Notes: a model not told the origin generated them from the sequence alone. DNA of 64,000 bases from Dokdonella_A sp963834755 (GCA_963834755.1 CAWICQ010000009.1:186001-250000), one strand, 5' to 3'. Numbered from the stretch's first letter, positions 26,792 through 35,532 are shown. Numbers and translations are program-made.

Positions 26792-27619
26792 TCAGGCCTC
26801 TTCCTCGGTGAGGCGCTTCAGGTACGCATCCGCGTCGACATGGATCTCGCGCGGCCGCCGATTCAGCAGGTCCTGAATGCGTTCATTGTCCGCCGCACGC
26901 ACTGTTGCGACCGTGCCGGTCATCAAGATCTCGCCCTGATCCAGCACGGTGATCGTATCGGCGATCTTGAACGCGCTTTCGAGCTCGTGCGTGACGACGA
27001 CGATCGTCATCCGCAGCGCATCGCGCAGGCGCAGGATCAATTCGTCGAGCTCCGCCGAGACGACCGGGTCGAGACCGGCCGAAGGCTCGTCGAAGAACAG
27101 CAGTTTCGGATCCATCACGATCGCGCGCGCCAGTGCCGCGCGTTTGACCATGCCGCCCGAAAGCTGGCTCGGCATCAGATCCTGAAAACCGCCGAGATTC
27201 ACGACCTCGAGCTTGAGCCGGCTCATGATGCGGATCGTCGACGGATCGAGCCGGGTGTGCTCGCGCAACGGCAGCGCGACGTTCTCGCCGACGGTCAGCG
27301 ATGTGAGCAATGCGCCACCCTGAAACGAAACGCCGATACGGCGATGCAGATCGAGCATCTCGCGCTCGCTCGCGTTCCTGAGATCGACGCCGAGCAGCCG
27401 AACAAGGCCGCTGCGCGGACGCTGCAGCCCCAGCAGGTGCCGCAGCAGCGTCGACTTGCCCGAACCCGATCCGCCCATGATCACGCGGATCTCGCCCGGA
27501 TTGACCGAGAAATCGACGCCGTGCAGCACGCGCCGGCGGCCGTACCAGGCTTCGAGCTTTTCGACTTCGATGAGGGGTGCGACGGGATTCGTCTGTTGCG
27601 TGAGAACGGTCGCATTCAT
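26792..27619 (-). CDS. MlaF-like ABC transporter ATP-binding protein
   Basis: Cytoplasmic ATPase of the lipid ABC transporter. Walker A GGSGSGKSTLLRHLL near residue 51, Q-loop in GVSFQGGALLTSL, signature PSQLSGGMVKRAALARAI, Walker B KLLFFDEPSAGLDP and switch His in VVVTHELESAF. The C-terminal 20 residues extend past the core as in MlaF, where the tail contacts a neighbour subunit. 275 residues. The gene follows the permease gene by 121 nt, an interval occupied by an inverted repeat pair. Confidence 0.94.
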   Translation of the reverse strand: MNATVLTQQTNPVAPLIEVEKLEAWYGRRRVLHGVDFSVNPGEIRVIMGGSGSGKSTLLRHLLGLQRPRSGLVRLLGVDLRNASEREMLDLHRRIGVSFQGGALLTSLTVGENVALPLREHTRLDPSTIRIMSRLKLEVVNLGGFQDLMPSQLSGGMVKRAALARAIVMDPKLLFFDEPSAGLDPVVSAELDELILRLRDALRMTIVVVTHELESAFKIADTITVLDQGEILMTGTVATVRAADNERIQDLLNRRPREIHVDADAYLKRLTEEEA

Positions 27620-27636
27620 GCGATCACTCCCGACGG

Positions 27637-27715
27637 GTCATTCCGGCGAGAGCCGGGATCCAACTTTGCTTTGGCGATGGAAAGAAAAAATGCATCCCGG
27701 CTTGCGCCGGAATGA
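27637..27715. repeat. Inverted pair of GTCATTCCGGC repeats inside the lipid-transporter operon
   Basis: GTCATTCCGGCGAGAGCCGG and following bases (27637-27664) face a nearly identical copy in inverse orientation (27692-27715), separated by about 27 nt. This is the familiar proteobacterial dispersed repeat type. A single half copy lies at 32793-32822. It sits between permease and ATPase genes and would form a long hairpin in the mRNA. Confidence 0.75.
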
Positions 27716-27740
27716 CGAGTCTGAAGTGTCGCGGCGATCA

Positions 27741-28538
27741 TCATCGATTGAGGAAGAAGCTGAAAATCATGTCCGCAACGATGATCCAGCAGATCGCCAG
27801 CACCACCGAACGCGTCGTCGCACGGCCGACGCCCTCGGCGCCGCCTGAGACCGAGAAACCGGTGCTGACGCCAATCAGCGTGATCAGCACGGCGAACACG
27901 ACGCTCTTGGCGAGACCCTGCCAGAGATCGCCCGGCGCGAGCAGCGACAGCGTCTGCAGGAGATACGCGGTCGGCGTGACGTTCAACGCGGGTGCGCAAT
28001 AAAGCGCGGCGCCGAAGATCGCGATCGCGTTCGCGAAGATCGTCAGCGCCGGCAGCATGATCAGCATCGCGATCAATGCCGGCGCGACGAGATAGCGCAC
28101 GGGCTCGATGCCCATCACCGCGAGTGCATCGACTTCCTGCGAAACGGTCATCGAACCGATGCGCGCGGCGAGCGCGGAGCCGGAGCGACCGGCGACCAGG
28201 ATCGCGGTGATGAGCGCGCCGAATTCGCGCGTGACCGATTTCGCGACCGCAATCACGACCTGCGATTGCGCGCCGAACTCGCTGAGCGCCGCGATGAACT
28301 GGATGCCGAGCATGATGCCGACGGTCATCGACAACAGCGCGACGATCGGCAGCGCATCGGCGCCGATCTCGCGCATCTGCCGGATGATCGCGGCGAGCCG
28401 CACCGGCTGGCCTTCGCGCCAGCCGAACAGGCTCAGACGCAACGCGTCGACCAGCAGCATCGCCGCGTAGCCAAGTCCGCCGAGCGCGCCAAGGCTCGCG
28501 CGGCCGAGGCTCGCCAGCGGGCGCGTGATCGACGGCAT
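27741..28538 (-). CDS. MlaE-family ABC transporter permease
   Basis: Inner-membrane permease of the lipid ABC transporter. 265 residues with the MlaE pattern: LFGWREGQPVRLAAIIRQMREIG amphipathic start, LSMTVGIMLGIQFIAALSEFGAQ, the cytoplasmic coupling helix REFGALITAILVAGRSGSAL with AARIGSMTVSQEVDALAVMG, and further membrane helices to the C-terminus. Start ATG 28538 lies 5 nt after the STAS-gene stop; the open frame reaches further upstream through the STAS gene in another frame and is not coding there. Confidence 0.93.
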   Translation of the reverse strand: MPSITRPLASLGRASLGALGGLGYAAMLLVDALRLSLFGWREGQPVRLAAIIRQMREIGADALPIVALLSMTVGIMLGIQFIAALSEFGAQSQVVIAVAKSVTREFGALITAILVAGRSGSALAARIGSMTVSQEVDALAVMGIEPVRYLVAPALIAMLIMLPALTIFANAIAIFGAALYCAPALNVTPTAYLLQTLSLLAPGDLWQGLAKSVVFAVLITLIGVSTGFSVSGGAEGVGRATTRSVVLAICWIIVADMIFSFFLNR

Positions 28539-28543
28539 GCCGC

Positions 28544-28873
28544 TCAATCTCCGATCACCGCGGCTGGATCGGCAACGATCAGGAACACGCGATCGAGTCG
28601 CGCGAGCTCGAGCACCGCGCGCACGGCATCGCTGACGGCGACAAGCGCGAAGCGACTGCCACGCGCCCGTGCGCTCTGGAAACCTTCGACCAGCGCGGCA
28701 ATGCCCGATGAATCGATGTAGCTCACCTCGGAGAGCTCGACGCCGACCGCCGGATTCGTCTCCAATGCCGCGAGCACCGCCTTGCGCACCTGCTGCGACC
28801 ACGACAGATCGACTTCGCCGCGCAGGCGAATCAGCAGGATGCCGTCGTACATTTCGCTATCGATGCCGCTCAT
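28544..28873 (-). CDS. STAS-domain protein (MlaB / anti-sigma-factor antagonist type)
   Basis: A 109-residue single STAS domain. It has the strand-helix pattern ILLIRLRGEVDLSWSQQVRK and the conserved loop VSYIDSSGIAALVEG, which keeps the DSSG serine that is phosphorylated in SpoIIAA/RsbV-type antagonists. In E. coli MlaB a STAS protein binds the MlaF ATPase. Its place directly before MlaE/MlaF genes and after a GAF-PP2C-ATPase regulator gene suggests both a transporter subunit role and control by phosphorylation; the second part is inference. ATG overlaps the stop of a 47-codon ORF, with AGAGG upstream. Confidence 0.9.
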   Translation of the reverse strand: MSGIDSEMYDGILLIRLRGEVDLSWSQQVRKAVLAALETNPAVGVELSEVSYIDSSGIAALVEGFQSARARGSRFALVAVSDAVRAVLELARLDRVFLIVADPAAVIGD

Positions 28874-29013
28874 GCGAACCTCTTCGAAGTGCGACACGGC
28901 AGACCGCCGCGATTGTTCGAACGCGCGATTACAGTCGCTCGCGCCGCGTCCGTCATGAGTACGCGCGCGACGCGACGCATAACCTCGCTTCCGAGCGCTG
29001 ACGGACGTTTCAT
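28870..29013 (-). CDS. 47-codon ORF coupled at both ends, hypothetical
   Basis: A short, basic open frame starting MKRPSALGSEVMRRVARV and ending CRTSKRFA. Its ATG overlaps the restored stop of the phosphatase gene (ATGA) and its stop overlaps the STAS ATG (ATGA), with GAGGA 10 nt upstream of its start. I recognise no domain. It could be a genuine small protein, a translational relay, or chance; the exact overlaps argue for at least a coupling role. Confidence 0.35.
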   Translation of the reverse strand: MKRPSALGSEVMRRVARVLMTDAARATVIARSNNRGGLPCRTSKRFA

Positions 29014-30708
29014 GACGAAGCATCCTCGATGCGTTTGCGCAGAACCAGGCGATTGCCGCTTCGCGCCGAAGCCGGCTCCACGATGCCACGTATCCATCAC
29101 CGTGTCGATCAGCGCGATACCGAGACCGCCGGCGCGACACTCGCCGAGCGGTTTCGGGCGCATGCGCCCGGGATCGACACACGGCGCATCATCGGTCAGC
29201 TCGAAGCTCAGCACGTCGTCCGTGCGGCTGACGCGAAGACCGATGCCGCCGCCGCCCGTCGCGCCATACGCATGCCGAATGATGTTCGCGCACGCCTCGT
29301 CGACGGCGAGCACCAGTCGATCGCGCAGCGACGGCTCGATGCCGAGCTGATCGAGCAGTTTGCGCAGGGCATTGCGCATGTCGCGCAGGAATTCGGCGCG
29401 CGCGGGCATGTGGTGCTCGAGCAGCACTTGCGCATCGTGCGCGCGCGGTTTTTCGATGAGCAGCAGCGTCGTGTCGTCGACCAGCTTCAGATGTTTCAGA
29501 TCCGACAACAACGCGCGCAGGCGCGCGTCGGGCGCGGCGGTCGCGTGACGCGCGATCAAGTCGCGCACGCCGGCGCTGCCGAGACGCGAGCCGTCGGCGT
29601 TGCGCACGTCGGTCGCGCCGTCGGAGAACGCGTACATCGCGCCGCCGTTGAGATCGACCTCGTACTGCTCGAACGCGACACCCGCGACGATGCCGAGCGG
29701 CGGCCCGCCCGATGGATACTCGGAGAACGCACCGCGCCGATAGACCAGCACCGGCGGGAAGCCCGCGCCGGCGAACTGCACGGTCGTGCCTTCCTGGTCG
29801 CAATAGCCGACCAGCGCGCAGACGAAGCGGCCGTCGTGCGTCGTTTCGCACAACTCCTCGTTGGCGCGCGCGAGCCAGGCGCTCGGCGCGATGCCGTCCT
29901 TGCCGGCCCAGCGCAACAGGCTCGCCGCGCGGATCATCAACAGCGCGGCATCGAGACCCTTGCCGGAAATGTCGCCGGCGACGAAACCGATGCGGCCGTC
30001 GGCGAGCTCGAAATAATCGTAGAAGTCGCCGGAGATTTCGTGCGCCGGCAGATTCACGCCGAGCACCGGAAATCCGCCGCGGCGCCGTTTCGGCAGCAGC
30101 GATTTCTGCAACTTGCGCGCGAGATCGAACTCGCGCTTCATGCGCTGCTGCTCGACCAGATCGTTGGCCATGCGCGCGTTGTTGATCGCGAGCGCGGTCG
30201 GCGCGGCGAGGAGGCGCAGCATCTCGGCGTCTTCGGCGCTGAACGCGCGACCGTCGCGGCGGTTGACCAGCTCGATCGCGCCGATCGGTCCCGCCGCGGT
30301 GCTGAGCGGCGCGCAGAGGAGACTCGTCGTGACGAACCCGCTGCCTTCGTCGCCGGCGCGCCACACGCGCGGATCGGTGCGCGCGTCCGTGACGATCTGC
30401 GTCGCGTTCTGCTCGACCGCAAGACCGACCACGCCTTGGCCGATGGCGAGACGCACGCCGGTCATGTCGACCGGACCGACGCAGATGCGGCACTCGAGCA
30501 CGTGCGTCGCCGGATCGATCAGGAACAGCGACGCGCCTTCGGCCTGCATGAAATCGGCGACGCGATTGATCGCCTCGGGCAACGTCTTGCGCAGATCGAG
30601 CGACACCGCGAACGCCTGCGACAGATCGGCGAGAAACGCGAGCGTGCGCGCCGCGTCGCCAGCGCTTCCCGCTGCTGGCGGCGGCGCTGCGCGGCGCGCG
30701 AGTTTCAT
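29010..30708 (-). CDS. GAF - PP2C (SpoIIE-type) phosphatase - HATPase regulator, C-terminal frameshift
   Basis: Cytoplasmic signalling protein joining three parts: a GAF sensor domain (about residues 25-170), a PP2C/SpoIIE phosphatase domain (about 200-400; EISGDFYDYFELADGRIGFV, GDISGKGLDAALLM, YAFSDGATDV) and a C-terminal HATPase_c module of the RsbW/SpoIIAB anti-sigma kinase type (about 425-550; VLAVDEACANIIRHAYG, GGLGIALID). Near 29076 CATCGTGGAGCC has one G too many; removing it restores HREPASARSGNRLVL and a stop at 29010. ATG 30708 overlaps the pssA stop. RsbU- and RsbW-like activities in one chain next to a STAS gene suggest a partner-switch circuit. Confidence 0.88.
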
Positions 30709-31496
30709 GTCTCGCGTCGCTCGGCGCTGCGCGACGCGCGCCGGCCACGATGGCGGATGCGGCCCATCAGCGTCAGCACCGGGCCCGAGACGACATAGAG
30801 CGCGGCAATCGCGAACAGCACCAGCGCGGTGTTGACGTACAGCGCAACGATGATCAGCACGACCGCAGGAATCCAGATGAACGGCACGCGATCGGACTTC
30901 GGCCATGCCTTGAAGCTGAAGTAGCGCACGCGGCTCACCATCAGCAGACCGCTGATGACCGCGACGAATGGCGTCAGGAATTGCACGTCGACGCCGTCGA
31001 AACCGAAATCCTCGACCGCCCACACGAACGACATGCACAAGCCCGCGGCAGCCGGGCTCGCGAGTCCCTGGAAATAACGCTTGTCGGCAACGCCAACCTG
31101 CGTATTGAAGCGCGCAAGCCGGAGTGCCGCGCAAGCCGCGTAGATGAACGCCGCCGCCCAGCCGACTTTGCCCCAGGCCGATCCATACGCCTTGAGCGAC
31201 GACAGCGACCACGTATAAAGGACGAGCGCCGGCGCCAGTCCGAAACTGACCATGTCCGACAGAGAATCGTATTGCACGCCGAATTCACTCTGCGTGCCGG
31301 TCAGACGCGCGACACGCCCGTCGAGCCCATCGAGGACGCCGGCGACGAAGACCGCGATGGCCGCTTCGACATAGCGCCCGCCGATCGCGGCCACGATCGC
31401 GTAGAAACCGGCGAACATCGCGCCCGTCGTGAACAGGTTCGGCAGCAGGTAGATGCCGCGCGGCGGTTTGCGGGCGCCGGCCGACTGCGGGTCCAT
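30705..31496 (-). CDS. pssA: CDP-diacylglycerol-serine O-phosphatidyltransferase PssA
   Basis: Membrane enzyme making phosphatidylserine, the precursor of phosphatidylethanolamine. 263 residues with the CDP-alcohol phosphatidyltransferase signature DGLDGRVARLTG, then EFGVQYDSLSD (DGxxARx8Gx3Dx3D), after an N-terminal PRGIYLLPNLFTTGAMFAGF segment; about seven membrane helices. This family type, rather than the phospholipase-D type of E. coli, is usual in Xanthomonadales. It is the first gene of the run leading to the lipid transporter and overlaps the regulator gene by 4 nt. Confidence 0.93.
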   Translation of the reverse strand: MDPQSAGARKPPRGIYLLPNLFTTGAMFAGFYAIVAAIGGRYVEAAIAVFVAGVLDGLDGRVARLTGTQSEFGVQYDSLSDMVSFGLAPALVLYTWSLSSLKAYGSAWGKVGWAAAFIYAACAALRLARFNTQVGVADKRYFQGLASPAAAGLCMSFVWAVEDFGFDGVDVQFLTPFVAVISGLLMVSRVRYFSFKAWPKSDRVPFIWIPAVVLIIVALYVNTALVLFAIAALYVVSGPVLTLMGRIRHRGRRASRSAERRET

Positions 31497-31499
31497 TTA

Positions 31500-31785
31500 G
31501 GGATGCTCTGATCTGTTCCACATAGGTGTCACCGGCCTGTCTGCGCGCAGATCGCAGGGCCGACGGCGAAGGCAGACTGGCCGTCTGTCGAGCCGGCGGA
31601 CCGATGAGCTGCGCGCAGACAGGCCGGCCCCAAGCAATTCATTCAAGTGACGGCGTGATGTCCAGAAGGCCCGCAGATCGCGCCGCGCGGCTTGCCCAGA
31701 CGGCCAGTCTGCACTGCGCCACGCACCACGATCTGCGGGCCTTCTGGACATCATGCCACCTATGCGGAACAGATCAGAGCATCCC
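31500..31785. repeat. 286-bp nested inverted-repeat element upstream of pssA
   Basis: The ends are 29-bp inverted repeats with one mismatch (31500-31528 GGGATGCTCTGATCTGTTCC..., and 31757-31785). Inside are two further perfect stems: CCGGCCTGTCTGCGCGCAG (31532-31550 with 31609-31627) and 24 nt beginning GATGTCCAGAAGGCC (31657-31680 with 31729-31752). A third 15-nt complementary pair (31573-31587, 31697-31711) links the two internal loops. No transposase gene, and no clear target duplication (flanks TCCATTTA and CGGGTGAA). Short open frames on both strands are products of the symmetry. Candidate MITE-like element or structured RNA. 31786-31938 shows no further gene. Confidence 0.8.
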
Positions 31786-31938
31786 CGGGTGAATCCATCG
31801 TGAAATAGCCTGAGAAGAGTGTACCTGATCGCTGTTTTGTGGCGGTTTTGCTTGTGTCATGCCGCGACAGGTGCTATCCAGTGCGCCACGACCAAAGGCG
31901 CAGCCCCGAGCGCCGGACCGCGTCTGCGGAGGACGATC

Positions 31939-32385
31939 ATGAAAGCCCCACTGCTCCTGCTGGTGCTGCTTGCCGCCGGCGTATCGGCATCGGCCGCGCA
32001 GGTCTACGCGTGGACTGACGCGAACGGCACCCGGCATTTCTCCGATTCACCGCCGCCCCCGAGTGTGAACGCCCAGAAGATCAAGGTGCGCGGCAGCCTG
32101 ACCTCGACGGAAGACGCGGCGGCTCCACAAGTCGTCGCCGACGCGACTCCGAAGGCGCCCGACGCTCCGGTCACGCCGAGCAATCCGAACAAGCCGCTGG
32201 TGGATAGTCCCGAGAACCGTGCCAAGCAATGTCAGCTCGCGCGCTCCAATCTGGCTCTGCTGCAGACCAACTATCAGGTCAGCGCGCCGCAAGGCGCTGA
32301 CGGCAAGCCGCAGGTGCTCGACGAGAACGGCCGCAAGCAAGCCATTGACCGCGCCGCAGACCAGGTCGCGTTCTACTGCAAGTAA
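31939..32385 (+). CDS. Secreted DUF4124-domain protein
   Basis: A 148-residue protein with a signal peptide (MKAPLLLLVLLAAGVSASAA) and an N-terminal DUF4124 domain (QVYAWTDANGTRHFSDSPPP). The C-terminal half, with AKQCQLARSNLALLQTNYQV and ENGRKQAIDRAADQVAFYC, has the pattern of small periplasmic proteins of unknown role found in many gammaproteobacteria; two Cys (QC and YC) could form a disulfide. The function is unknown. A second DUF4124 gene follows 13 nt downstream. Confidence 0.85.
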   Translation: MKAPLLLLVLLAAGVSASAAQVYAWTDANGTRHFSDSPPPPSVNAQKIKVRGSLTSTEDAAAPQVVADATPKAPDAPVTPSNPNKPLVDSPENRAKQCQLARSNLALLQTNYQVSAPQGADGKPQVLDENGRKQAIDRAADQVAFYCK

Positions 32386-32398
32386 GCGAAGGCGCTTC

Positions 32399-32692
32399 GT
32401 GCGGCGCCCGCTTGCCATTTCGACTGCGACGGGCCGCGGCGGCATTCCGTTGATCATCGTGCTGGGTCTCATCGCGGGCCTCGGCGCCTGGTGGTATTTC
32501 GCACCTCGATCGATGCCCGACTGGTTGGCTCGATCGATACCCGCCTCGCCTTCTCTCGGACCTCCGCTCTACAAGTGGCGCGATGGCCAGGGACGGCTGC
32601 ATGTCACCGATCAGCCGCCCGCGGATCGGCCGTACGAAACGGTTCGCTACGATCCGAAAACGAACGTCGTGCCCGACGGCAAGTCGCCATAA
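32399..32692 (+). CDS. Membrane-anchored DUF4124-domain protein
   Basis: 97 residues if the GTG at 32399 is used. One membrane helix (IPLIIVLGLIAGLGAWWYF) precedes a short linker and a DUF4124 motif, LYKWRDGQGRLHVTDQPP, with a YETVRYDPKTNVVP tail. So it is a small anchored relative of the upstream secreted protein, probably in the same transcription unit. Function unknown. Confidence 0.75.
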   Translation: MRRPLAISTATGRGGIPLIIVLGLIAGLGAWWYFAPRSMPDWLARSIPASPSLGPPLYKWRDGQGRLHVTDQPPADRPYETVRYDPKTNVVPDGKSP

Positions 32693-32792
32693 TCCTGGCG
32701 GCGCGACCAATTGCGGTGTTGGCTCGGTCGTCGCCAATACCGCACCGCCTGGGACGCATTTTTCCCGCTCGCGCACGATCCAATGACAGGAA

Positions 32793-32822
32793 CTGGATTC
32801 CGGCCTTCGCTGGAATGACGAG
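32793..32822. repeat. Single GTCATTCC-type dispersed repeat
   Basis: CTGGATTCCGGCCTTCGCTG followed by GAATGACGAG is a lone copy of the repeat seen as an inverted pair at 27637-27715. It lies between the DUF4124 gene and proS and has its own short stem (TTCCGGCC / CTGGAA imperfect). Confidence 0.6.
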
Positions 32823-32872
32823 CGTTTGAGCGCCGCGCCGACGCCGGACATCGCAGCATCGCGCGACGCGGC

Positions 32873-32881
32873 TGCTAGAAT
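32873..32881 (+). promoter_or_regulatory. Extended -10 element for proS
   Basis: TGCTAGAAT on the plus strand, an extended -10 (TGn-TAGAAT), lies about 30 nt upstream of the proS ATG. No good -35 is visible, as is allowed for extended -10 promoters. The same TAGAAT hexamer precedes purL. Confidence 0.4.
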
Positions 32882-32911
32882 CCGCGGCCCCCTTTGCATC
32901 GAGCGTCATTC

Positions 32912-34609
32912 ATGCGTCTTTCGCGTTTCCATCTCGCGACCGTCAAGGAAGTTCCGGCCGACGCAGAAATCGCCAGCCACCGGCTGATGCTGCGCGCCGG
33001 CATGCTGCGCAAGCTCGCGGCCGGCATCTACACCTGGAGCCCGCTCGGCTTGCGCGTCCTGCGCAAGGTCGAAGCGGTGGTGCGCGAAGAAATGAACCGC
33101 GCCGGCGCGATCGAGCTCTTGATGCCGTCGGTGCAACCGAAAGAGCTGTGGGACGAGACCGACCGCTGGGAGAAATTCGGCGGCCAGCTGCTCAAGATCA
33201 AGGACCGCAAGGATGCGTGGTATTGCTATGGGCCGACGCACGAGGAAGTCATCACCGATTTCGCGCGCAACGAGCTCAAGAGCTATCGCCAGCTGCCGGT
33301 CAACTTCTATCAGATCCAGACCAAATTCCGCGACGAGATCCGCCCGCGTTTCGGCGTGATGCGCGCGCGCGAATTCCTGATGAAAGATGCCTATTCGTTT
33401 CATCTCGATGCCGCCGATCTCGCGCGCGAATACCGCAACATGTACGAGACCTACGCGCGCATCTTCACGCGGCTCGGGCTCGCGTTCCGCGCCGTGCAGG
33501 CCGACACCGGCGCGATCGGCGGCAATGCGAGCCACGAATTCCAGGTGCTCGCCGATTCCGGCGAAGACGTGATCGCCTTCGCGAGCGGCTCGGATTACGC
33601 GGCCAATATCGAAATGGCCGAAGCCGTCGCGCCAACGCAGCCGCGTGCGCAAGCCATGGCACCGCTCGAACGCGTCGCGACGCCGACGCAGAAGACGATC
33701 GAGGAGGTCTGCTCGTTCCTCGAGGTCGACGCCGCGCAATGCATCAAGACGATCATCGTGCGCGGCGCCGAGGGACTCGTTGCGTTGTGCGTGCGCGGCG
33801 ATCACGAAATCAACGAAGTGAAGGCGGCCAAACTCGCCGAATTGCCGGGCGAATCCGTGCTCGCCGATGAAAACGCAATTCTCGCGGCGACCGGCGTGCG
33901 CCCGGGTTTCGTCGGGCCGGTGGGGTTGCCTGAGTCGATGCCGGTCATCGTCGATCGGAGTGCAGCCGTGCTCGCCGATTTCGTCTGCGGCGGCAACCAG
34001 GACGGAACGCATTATCGCGGAGCCAACTGGACTCGCGACGCGCGCATCACGCGCATCGCCGACATTCGCAAAGTCGTCGAAGGCGATCCGTCGCCCGATG
34101 GCGGCGGCACGCTGAAGATCGCGCGCGGCATCGAGGTCGGGCACGTGTTCCAGCTCGGACAGAAATACGCCGAGGCAATGGGCGCGAGCGTGCTCGACGA
34201 CGGCGGCAAGAACGCGGTGATGCACATGGGCTGTTACGGGATTGGCGTGAGTCGCATCGTCGCGGCTGCGATCGAGCAGAATCACGATGCCGCGGGCATC
34301 GTCTGGCCGGAGCCGATGGCGCCCTGGCGCGTCGTGATCTGCCCGATCAACGCGCATCAGAGCGCAACGGTGCGCGACGACGCCGAGCGGCTCTATCAGG
34401 AATTGATTGTCGCCGGCATCGACGCGGTGCTCGACGATCGCGGACTTCGGCCGGGACCCATGTTCGCCGACATCGAACTGATCGGCATTCCGCATCGCAT
34501 CGTCGTGAGCGAGCGCGGACTTGCCGCCGGAACGTTCGAATATCGGCGGCGCAATGAATCCGAGAATCGGTCATTACCGCGCGCCGAATTGCTCAAGGCG
34601 CTCGCGTAG
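32912..34609 (+). CDS. proS: Prolyl-tRNA synthetase ProS
   Basis: Class II aminoacyl-tRNA synthetase of the bacterial type. 565 residues: motif 1 near residue 50-80 (REEMNRAGAIELLMPSVQP), motif 2 in KFRDEIRPRFGVMRAREFLMKDAYSF, an inserted YbaK-like editing domain (about 225-385; HEINEVKAAKLAEL, FVGPVGLP), motif 3 MGCYGIGVSRIVAA and the anticodon-binding domain from about 475. Start ATG 32912 (MRLSRFHLATVKEVP) is the standard N-terminus; 18 nt upstream lies another in-frame ATG. No frame break. Confidence 0.97.
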   Translation: MRLSRFHLATVKEVPADAEIASHRLMLRAGMLRKLAAGIYTWSPLGLRVLRKVEAVVREEMNRAGAIELLMPSVQPKELWDETDRWEKFGGQLLKIKDRKDAWYCYGPTHEEVITDFARNELKSYRQLPVNFYQIQTKFRDEIRPRFGVMRAREFLMKDAYSFHLDAADLAREYRNMYETYARIFTRLGLAFRAVQADTGAIGGNASHEFQVLADSGEDVIAFASGSDYAANIEMAEAVAPTQPRAQAMAPLERVATPTQKTIEEVCSFLEVDAAQCIKTIIVRGAEGLVALCVRGDHEINEVKAAKLAELPGESVLADENAILAATGVRPGFVGPVGLPESMPVIVDRSAAVLADFVCGGNQDGTHYRGANWTRDARITRIADIRKVVEGDPSPDGGGTLKIARGIEVGHVFQLGQKYAEAMGASVLDDGGKNAVMHMGCYGIGVSRIVAAAIEQNHDAAGIVWPEPMAPWRVVICPINAHQSATVRDDAERLYQELIVAGIDAVLDDRGLRPGPMFADIELIGIPHRIVVSERGLAAGTFEYRRRNESENRSLPRAELLKALA

Positions 34610-34659
34610 TTCGGGATTGCGCGAGCCCGCGCCGGCGCGACCAAGCCAATCGGCGTTGA

Positions 34660-35532
34660 CTACTTGGCGCGACGCGCAAGTCCGCGCAATCGACCGATCG
34701 CGCCGCCGATCCAACCGAAACTCTTGACGCGTCCGAACAGGCCGCCGAGTTTGCCGGCCGCCGTGTACGCGCGACGCAGTTCCGCAAGCTCGACCTCGCG
34801 ACTGTCGCTGATGCGATTTTCCCAGCGCCTCTTTATTTGCTGTTGCTGAACCTTGCTGCGCAGCTGCTTGCGATACGCTTCGGGCAAATCCTCGCGCAAC
34901 AGCGTGTTCGGCTCGTGCATCAGATAGCGGCCGATCTGTTCGAAGAGCGCTTCATCCACGTGCGCGGGCGAGAGCGATTTGGTGGTCGTATCGAAGCCGT
35001 CGAAATTGCTGAAGCTGATGCGCAAGACGCCGCTTTCGGCGTCGGCGTGAAATTGTGCGCCGAGCGGAATGCGGCCTTTGGCGCGGAATGTCGCGCCGAC
35101 GAGATCGCCGGCGGCATCCTTGCGCGGCGCCAGCATGCCGCCGATGCGATGGCGCTGGAAGAACCCCGAAACCGCGCGCAAACGGCTCGCGCCTTCGACT
35201 TCCACCGTCGGACACTCTTCGGTCGCGATGGCGCAGGCAAAATCGAGCGAAATTTCGCGCGACGATGATTGCTTGTTGTCGCCGAGCCGATATTCGTGCT
35301 CGATATAGCCGACGATTTCTCCATATCCGGGCACGTGATATTGCAGCGCTGTGCGTGGCTGCAAAGCCTTGAGTCTATGGATCAGCTCGCTCAAAAATGC
35401 GAGCAGCCCCTCGAGGGCGGGTTCCAGGCGCTGGCGATAGGCGACATCGCGCTCGACTTTGCGGCGCGACGATTCATCGGCAGCGAGGCCGCGTTTCTGC
35501 GCTTCCTGTTCGAGCTCGTCGAGCAAACCCAC
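34660..35532 (-). CDS. Conserved hypothetical cytoplasmic protein
   Basis: 290 residues from the GTG at 35532 (VGLLDELEQEAQKRG). Predominantly helical N-terminus with a charged RRKVERDVAYRQRLEPALEG region, a central alpha/beta part (YGEIVGYIEHEYRLGD, GMLAPRKDAAGDLVGATF, DFACAIATEECPTVEVEG) and a basic C-terminus with a QQQIKRRWENRI helix. No signal peptide. Convergent with proS. I recognise only a general resemblance to uncharacterised Xanthomonadales proteins of this kind. Confidence 0.75.
   Translation of the reverse strand: MGLLDELEQEAQKRGLAADESSRRKVERDVAYRQRLEPALEGLLAFLSELIHRLKALQPRTALQYHVPGYGEIVGYIEHEYRLGDNKQSSSREISLDFACAIATEECPTVEVEGASRLRAVSGFFQRHRIGGMLAPRKDAAGDLVGATFRAKGRIPLGAQFHADAESGVLRISFSNFDGFDTTTKSLSPAHVDEALFEQIGRYLMHEPNTLLREDLPEAYRKQLRSKVQQQQIKRRWENRISDSREVELAELRRAYTAAGKLGGLFGRVKSFGWIGGAIGRLRGLARRAK

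Noticed and set aside
31497..31792. Two short mirrored open frames on both strands
   Set aside because: They are products of the inverted-repeat symmetry of the 31500-31785 element.
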